Shown here: one piece after another, positions 58,358-64,000 of the stretch | Layout of the letters: each line of letters begins with the position of its first letter | Position numbering within the stretch: position 1 is the stretch's first letter | Assembly: GCF_006546935.1 (NCBI RefSeq) | Contig: NZ_SMDN01000001.1 | Location: 1 to 64,000, forward strand | Origin: Mycoplasmopsis mucosicanis | GTDB lineage: Bacteria; Bacillota_I; Bacilli_A; Mycoplasmatales; Metamycoplasmataceae | Reading direction: 5' to 3' | Length of the DNA: 64,000 nucleotides | The notes under the pieces: generated by a model | Seen by the model: the letters and a program-made list of their open reading frames with translations, nothing else | Told to the model about the DNA's origin: nothing | The model's database searches: none | Translations under genes and position numbers: made by a program

Positions 58358-59048
58358 AAATGTGTGCTTTAACTCTCGATTTACATGACTTTTTAATTAG
58401 TGATATTTCACCATATTGATCTCAACCTTCAGCACTTCAGTCAATCTCTGCTTGTGAATATAAATCAGAGCTATCATTAACAACCGACATTATATTTCTA
58501 AGAACTTCAACATTAAAAATAGCTGATAAATATTTAGTAGTCAATGTAATTGTGTTTAAGTAGTGTTCATAATCAGTCTGGTCAATTGACTCTAACAATA
58601 CAATTTTTAACTCATTTTTGTGTGTTTTGGTCAAATCTGCATTTGCAAAATGACTTAATTTTGCACCTTTAGATTCATAAATTAATTCACCTTTTTGTTC
58701 AACAAGAGATAGACCGCTTTTAAAATCACTTATATCAAAACTGCTGAATGTATAACCGCTTATTATTGAAAGCATATTTAAAACATTCTGTAAAATATCT
58801 TTACCATCAAAAGCATCTTGACCTTGTTGAAAGAGATTGTTATATGAATTCAACCCTATTTTTTTGCACACGAATTCACTTTGGTATTTACTTTGAGTTG
58901 CTTCATCCATTAAAAAATCAATTGCAAGAGATTTCAATTCATTGTATGCTTCTTGGTTTTGAACGATATTAGAACTTTGGAATTTGAATGCTGTGATGGT
59001 AGCTAATGGAAAGTTTTTAAAAAAACTTGTTTCTATTTTTATATACAC
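58356..59048 (-). CDS. Putative B3/B4-domain (PheT-like) protein
   Basis: 230 residues with a GTG start behind AAGGGG. The pattern is that of stand-alone B3/B4 proteins: an N-terminal half, then NVLNMLSIISGYTFSSFDISDF (family: i..vNl.sl..glP.g..Dl), GELIYESKGAKLSHFANADL (family: GE.vy.d..gvlcr.wn.rd) and ELKIVLLESIDQ followed by a terminal helix. Some of these hydrolyse mischarged tRNA; the activity here is inference. Contains a dispersed-repeat half-copy at 58610-58635. Confidence 0.5.
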
Positions 59049-59189
59049 ATAACCCCTTAATTTTTATTTGTTTTTTAGCAAAATATTGTCGTGTTTTAGT
59101 AATTCAACACAATAAAATAAAGCTTTAAGGTCGAACTAAATTGTCAATATGAATGCAGACTTATTATACAAATAGAACAAAAAATAATG

Positions 59190-60140
59190 CTAAAAAGTTA
59201 ATTTTTGCATTATTTCTACCAATGTTTTTGCAATTTTTGGTTCTCGCTGTGTGTGCGCTGTTTTACTCAACATATAAAGTTTTGAATTCAATAGAGCTTT
59301 ATGTAATTCATATGCACCTATTGGTCTACAGTCCAAATCATAAACACCATGGACAATATGCGTTTCTATGTGTTTAATTTTGTCTACATTGTTCAAAATG
59401 TAATTTTCTTCCATAAAACCATTGTGTTCAAAATATCAGTTTTCTAGATAAGCAATCTCAATTGTTTCACGAATATTTTTGAGTGGATTGAATTCTAATT
59501 TATTGACACTAATTAAACACATTTCTCATTTTGCTCACTCAATACATGTCTGAGTTTTGAGTTGCTCATTAGTTGAGTTCATTAGTTCAAAATATTCATG
59601 AACCTTGTTTAGAGTATGAGTTTTTTTACTCAATAGTGAACAAAATTGATCAAATTCTTCAGGTTTAAAATAACTTGCACCTTGTTCAAAGAGTCAGTCA
59701 ATGTCTGAACGACGATTTAAATAAATTCCTCTCAAGACCATTTTAAGAACATTTTGAGGGTACTTTATAGCATAACAAAGACTGAGTGTTGTTCCTCAAG
59801 AACCGCCAAAAAGTACTCATTTTTCAATGTTTAGGGATTTTCTTATTGCTTCCATATCTTCAACCAAATAATCAGTTGTATTGTTAGTTGTGCAAATTGA
59901 TGGAGTTGATTTACCACATCCACGTTGATCTATAAGGATTATTTTATACTTCTGTGGATCAAAAAATCTACGACAAACTGCAGAAGTACCACCACCAGGA
60001 CCTCCATGAACATACACAACCGGAATCCCGTCTGGATTCCCACTTATTTCATAGTAAATTCTATGTTTAGAATCATTAGGCGAATAAAAACCTGTGTGAT
60101 ATGGTTCAATTGCTGGATATAAATATTTCAAGTAACTCAT
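59190..60140 (-). CDS. pip: Proline iminopeptidase
   Basis: 316 residues, alpha/beta hydrolase. Releases N-terminal proline from peptides, useful after peptide import. Motifs: HGGPGGGTSAVCRRFFDPQKY, split as HGGPGGG and RRFFDP, IILIDQRGCGKS, nucleophile Ser in GGSWGTTLSL, Asp in GVYDLDCRP and His in TAHTQREPK. Usual prolyl aminopeptidase length. It lies 37 bases after aspS, behind the aspS terminator; no ribosome site is visible. Confidence 0.93.
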
Positions 60141-60156
60141 AAATTAATTCTAATAC

Positions 60157-60189
60157 AAAAAACGATTAACACATATGTTAATCATTTTT
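60157..60189 (-). terminator. Terminator overlapping the aspS stop
   Basis: On the minus strand GATTAACA pairs with TGTTAATC, followed by GTTTTTT. Expression of pip would need read-through or its own promoter. Confidence 0.7.
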
Positions 60190-61884
60190 GACTTCTAAAA
60201 ATAGTTCATCAAGTTGTTTTTTATCAACTGAATTTGGAGCTTGAGTATAAACGTCTTGAGCTTTTGCATTTTTAGGGAATGCAATTACATCACGAATACT
60301 TTTTTCATGACAAAGAATCATCACTAATCTATCAAGTCCTAAACCAATTCCACAGTGAGGTGGAACACCATACTTAAATGAATTAACAAATCAGCCAAAT
60401 TTTGATTGTTGTTGTTGTTCATTCATTCCTATCATTTCAAACATTTTTGCTTGTGTTTTAGCATCATAGATTCTTGCTGAACCTGAACCTAATTCAAAAC
60501 CATTGAGTACTAAGTCATAGCTTCGAGCCATTATTTTTTCATAAGGGAGATTGTCTAACTCATTTAATTCATGGTCAAATTGTGTAAAAGGGTGGTGTGC
60601 TGCTTGTCAAGTATTGTTTTCTTCATCGAATTCAAACATTGGTCAATCAGTAATTCAAGATAGATGATATTCATCAGGTTTTGCATACTCAAACATTTCA
60701 TTTAACTCAACACGAACTGCGCCAAGTGCTTTTGAAGCATTTTCAAATGAATTAGCCACAATGAAGTATGTTCCATCACCTTTGTTCACTTTTTTGATTA
60801 ATGTTTGACAAGATTCATATATTTTGTTTGCAAAATTTGTATGAGTGATTTCACCGTTTTCCAACACAAAGTAAAACAAAACATTTGCTTTGTTTTTTGT
60901 TGCTATTTCTGAAAGATGTTTAAAATCTTTTTTAGAAATTTTAGTATCCACATAAAGCAATCTTTTTGATTGTGCTTCTTTTATAATATTGAAGTCAGTG
61001 TCGTTTGCAAAATCATTAATATCTTGAATTTTGTAACCAAATCTTAAATCTGGTTTATCTGTTCCATAATCACGTAATGCATCAAAATATTTAACTCTTT
61101 GAAGTGGTGTTATTAATTTAAGGCCAAGTGATTTAAAGATGTGCACAAATAATTCTTCAATGTATTTTTGGAAATCTTCAACATTCATAAATGATGCTTC
61201 AATATCTAGTTGAGTAAATTCTGGTTGTCTATCCTTACGTCCGTCTTCATCCCTAAAACAACGTGCAAATTGATAATATCTTTCAAAACCAGACACCATT
61301 AACATCTGCTTAAATAATTGAGGACTTTGTGGAAGTGCTCAAAATTCATTTTTTGTTCTTGTTGGCACCAAAAAATCTCTTGCGCCTTCAGGTGTAGAAC
61401 GTGCTAACATTGGTGTTTCAATATCAATAAAGTCATTTTTATGCATAAATTCACGTACTGCAAATACTAAATTATTTTTGAGTATTATGTTGCGTTGCAT
61501 TTTTGGTCTTCTCAAGTCTAAAAATCTATATTTTAGTCTTAAATCTTCTTTTACATCAATATCATCTCTAATTGCAAAAGGTAATTCATCAAGTGAAGTG
61601 CTAAAAATGTGAAATCGTTCAACAATAACTTCTATTTCACCAGTTTTCAACTCTTTATTAACTGATTTACGTGCTGCAATTTTTCCCTCAACCTCAATAA
61701 CACTTTCTTTAGAAATGTGAACATCTTGATTAAAAACACATTGAACAATTCCGCTTCTATCTCTTAAATCAATAAAGGTTAATTCACCAAAACGTCTTTT
61801 GTTAGCTATTCAACCTTGTAGGACAACTTGTTCTCCTATGTTTTTGCTTGATAAATCATTATTATTAATATATTTTGTTTTCAT
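60178..61884 (-). CDS. aspS: Aspartyl-tRNA synthetase
   Basis: 568 residues. N-terminal OB fold ([26 protein letters not shown]), class II motif 1 ([22 protein letters not shown]), motif 2 ([28 protein letters not shown]) and motif 3 ([13 protein letters not shown]), with the bacterial insertion domain between. Normal length. AGGAGTATAAA precedes the ATG. Bacterial type; whether it also charges tRNA-Asn cannot be told here. Confidence 0.97.
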
Positions 61885-62026
61885 TTTATACTCCTATAAA
61901 AACTAGATTAAATTATATATTAAAGATTTTAATCAGTGCTTAAATTGTGAATATATTCAATAGATAAATTAATATTTAGATTTGAGACTCTATAATTAAA
62001 AAATTCTTTACTCTTAAGTCGAGAAT

Positions 62027-62072
62027 TAACCAAAAGTACTCAAAAACGTGTGTATTGGTAAAATTTTATATC
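62027..62072 (+). repeat. Dispersed palindrome copy
   Basis: TTAACCAAAAGTACTCAAAA then ACGTGTGTATTGGTAAAATTTTA. Arms ACCAA and TTGGT pair. It lies between divergent genes. Confidence 0.8.
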
Positions 62073-62147
62073 AAAACACGAAAAATAAAAATATAAAAAA
62101 ATTACGATTTTGCCTTCATAATTTATTTTTATGTTTTTTTGCTTTCT

Positions 62148-62176
62148 TTGTTAAAATATTAATGCTATTTTATAAT
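62148..62176 (+). promoter_or_regulatory. tuf promoter
   Basis: TTGTTA (62148-62153) and TATAAT (62171-62176) separated by 17 bases, the best sigma-70-type promoter in the window, as expected for a very highly expressed gene. Confidence 0.65.
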
Positions 62177-62228
62177 ATTTATATATAGCTAATGGATAGG
62201 ATGTGGATGAAAGGCCATACTTAGGTTG

Positions 62229-62242
62229 GTTTAGCGCTAAAC
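62229..62242 (+). promoter_or_regulatory. Perfect 14-base palindrome in the tuf leader
   Basis: GTTTAGCGCTAAAC reads the same on both strands. It lies ~34 bases before the tuf ATG and is GC-richer than its surroundings. No T run follows, so it is not a terminator. Confidence 0.45.
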
Positions 62243-62275
62243 AATTAATTATTCTAATGAAAGGAAAATAATAAT

Positions 62276-63466
62276 ATGGCAAAATTAGATTTTAACCGTG
62301 ATAAAGAACACGTAAATATTGGTACCATTGGTCACGTTGACCACGGTAAAACCACTCTTACAGCTGCTATTGCTTCAACTTTAGCTAAAAAAGGTTTAGC
62401 TGAAGCTAGAGACTATGCTTCAATCGATAATGCTCCTGAAGAAAGAGCACGTGGTATTACAATCAATACTTCACACATTGAATACGAAACTGAAAAACGT
62501 CACTACGCACACGTTGACTGTCCAGGTCACGCTGACTACATCAAAAACATGATTACAGGTGCTGCTCAAATGGATGGTGCTATCTTAGTTGTTGCTGCAA
62601 CAGATGGTGCTATGCCTCAAACACGTGAACACATTCTACTTTCTAAACAAGTTGGTGTTCCACGTATGGTTGTATTCTTAAACAAATGTGATATGTTAGC
62701 CAAAGAAGAAGAAGAAATGGTTGACTTAGTTGAAATGGAAGTTCGTGAATTACTAACAAAATATGGTTTTGATGGTGATAACACTCCATTTGTTCGTGGT
62801 TCAGCTGCTAAAGCTCTTGAAGGTAATGCAGAATACGAAGAAAAAATCATGGAACTTATGAATGCTGTTGACACATGAATTGAAACTCCAGTTAAAGAAT
62901 TTGACAAACCATTCTTAATGGCTGTTGAAGACGTATTCACAATCTCAGGTCGTGGTACTGTTGCTACAGGTCGTGTTGAACGTGGAAGATTAAACCTTAA
63001 CGAAGAAGTTGAAATCGTTGGTCTAAAACCAACTAAAAAAACTGTTGTTACAGGTATGGAAATGTTCCGTAAAAACCTTAAAGAAGTTCAAGCAGGTGAC
63101 AACGCAGGTCTATTGCTACGTGGTGTTGAAAGATCAGCAATCGAACGTGGTCAAGTTCTTGCAAAACCAGGATCAATTGTTCCTCACACAGAATTCTCAG
63201 CTCAAATTTATGTACTAACTAAAGAAGAAGGTGGTCGTCACACTCCATTCTTTAAAAACTACAAACCTCAATTCTACTTCCGTACAACAGACGTTACAGG
63301 TGGTGTTGAATTTGAAGCTTCACGTGAAATGGTTACTCCAGGTGAAAACGTTGAACTTAAAGTTAAACTTATTGCTCCTATCGCAGTTGAAGAAGGAACT
63401 AAATTCTCAATTCGTGAAGGTGGACACACTGTAGGTTACGGTAACGTTACAAAAATTATTAAATAA
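62276..63466 (+). CDS. tuf: Elongation factor Tu
   Basis: 396 residues, full length. G1 GHVDHGKTT, switch ARGITIN, G3 DCPGHADY, G4 NKCD, then domains 2 and 3 ([23 protein letters not shown]). It delivers aminoacyl-tRNA to the ribosome. Its codon use is distinct from its neighbours (GGT, CGT, GTT, AAC, CAC preferred), fitting high expression. GAAAGGAAA precedes the ATG. One in-frame TGA (DTWIETP) shows UGA is used even in a top-expressed gene. Confidence 0.99.
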
Positions 63467-63480
63467 TAATTTACACACAA

Positions 63481-63511
63481 CAAAAATCAGACATATTTGT
63501 CTGATTTTTTT
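63481..63511 (+). terminator. Terminator of tuf
   Basis: AAAAATCAGACA pairs with TGTCTGATTTTT, followed by TT. Confidence 0.9.
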
Positions 63512-63516
63512 CTTAT

Positions 63517-63547
63517 CATACTGAAAAACGTGTATTTTGGTAAAAAA
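63517..63547 (+). repeat. Dispersed palindrome copy, left arm reduced
   Basis: CATACTGAAAAACGTG then TATTTTGGTAAAAAA, between tuf and tsaE. Confidence 0.7.
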
Positions 63548-63625
63548 GTAATGTTTGCAAAATATTAAAAAAATTAAACCTATAAAAGGTAAAATTAATA
63601 AATAATAAGTATAGAATAGGTAAAT

Positions 63626-64000
63626 ATGGAACAGATTTTTGTAAGCAAAATGAATGAAAATATTGATTATATAGCTAAATATGTTTTAAATAATCTAACA
63701 AAATCCAAAATAATATTGCTTAACGGTGATTTAGGTGCAGGTAAAACAACTCTAATCAAATCACTTGCAAAATTAATAAACATTAGTGAGCCAATAACTT
63801 CACCAACGTTCAATTACATGAAGAATTATGATGGCTTAATTCATATTGATGCATATAATTTAAGTGAAAGTTTAGATGAATTCGAAGATTATTATCTAGA
63901 CAATATTGTAGCTATAGAATGAGCTAACAACATTAGTCATAATTACTCAAATTATCTAGATATACATATTAGTTTTGATAAAGATAATAATCATATTTTT
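63626..64000 (+). CDS. tsaE: tRNA t6A biosynthesis ATPase TsaE (3' cut by window edge)
   Basis: 125 codons present. Walker A LNGDLGAGKTTLIKSL (~32-47), ITSPTFNYMKNYDGLIHIDAYNL (family SPTFxlxxxYxgxxxxHxDxYRL in pieces) with the conserved Asp, and a later AIEWANN (family vEWPE). It works with TsaB, TsaC and TsaD in t6A formation; a TsaC-like gene is at 29876. The ATG at 63626 is supported by the family-like N terminus. Confidence 0.88.

Larger units (their letters stand above)
61885..62275. other. Intergenic region between divergent aspS and tuf
   Basis: 391 bases without a gene. It holds the aspS upstream region, a dispersed-repeat copy (62027-62072), the tuf promoter and a ~93 nt tuf leader with a perfect 14-base palindrome. 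Confidence 0.7.

Noticed and set aside
59153..59377. 74-codon plus-strand frame
   Set aside because: Antisense to the conserved C terminus of proline iminopeptidase (catalytic Asp and His region).
62617..62940. 107-codon minus-strand frame inside tuf
   Set aside because: Antisense shadow produced by the biased codon use of tuf.

Overview
The window is AT-rich throughout and can only be read sensibly if UGA codes for tryptophan: almost every long gene is interrupted by in-frame TGA codons at positions where Trp is expected. Together with the gene content (no cell-wall genes apart from an mraZ-rsmH-ftsA-like-ftsZ remnant, many lipoproteins, KtrAB, pta-ackA, a minimal repair set), this points to a mycoplasma, most likely of the hominis/bovis/synoviae lineage (Metamycoplasma/Mycoplasmopsis). 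I cannot name the species.

Layout. 1-2442: an OppF-like ABC ATPase with eroded nucleotide-binding motifs (may start upstream). 2593-9255: housekeeping run valS-folD, then pta-ackA-coaD-engB, followed by a 644-residue anchored protein. 11293-14311: pyk, a lipoprotein thermonuclease and whiA overlap or abut. 14363-17065: holA, RNase P RNA, ychF, tRNA-Trp(CCA). 17180-25441 (minus strand): a small membrane protein, then a tightly overlapping operon that reads OppB-like permease, OppC-like permease, OppA-like lipoprotein, two more lipoproteins and a ZIP metal transporter. 25569-27386: topA. 27707-28989: rpsF-ssb-rpsR with an SD-sequestering leader hairpin. 29080-34757 (minus): a tail-anchored protein of unknown function, then a YqaJ-type nuclease overlapping a large DUF2779/DEDD-type nuclease overlapping a TsaC-like gene, and another unknown gene. 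34878-37174: divergent ktrB/ktrA. 37347-40968: division cluster preceded by regularly phased GTGG repeats. 41097-42892: rsmE-mutM-Smr. 42963-44539: two paralogous lipoproteins. 44603-52625 (minus): rpoB-rpoC. 52903-58326: nfo, a membrane protein with a long acidic tail, a cysteine-less thioredoxin-fold protein, uvrC, a membrane protein. 58356-61884 (minus): a B3/B4-like protein, pip, aspS. 62276-63466: tuf; 63626-end: tsaE, cut by the window edge.

Genes are packed with 1-32 nt overlaps, so translational coupling is widespread. Energy metabolism (pyk, pta, ackA), nutrient uptake (Opp-like transporter, ZIP, thermonuclease, KtrAB), t6A tRNA modification (tsaC, tsaE) and repair (mutM, nfo, uvrC, topA, ssb) are represented.

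The most unusual signals are: a dispersed ~35-bp imperfect palindrome with at least nine intergenic copies plus half-copies inside genes; the overlapping YqaJ/DUF2779 nuclease pair; the permease-lipoprotein-ZIP operon without its own ATPase; and three groups of 10-bp-spaced GTGG repeats running up to the mraZ start. All coordinates were read by hand from the sequence; no searches were run.
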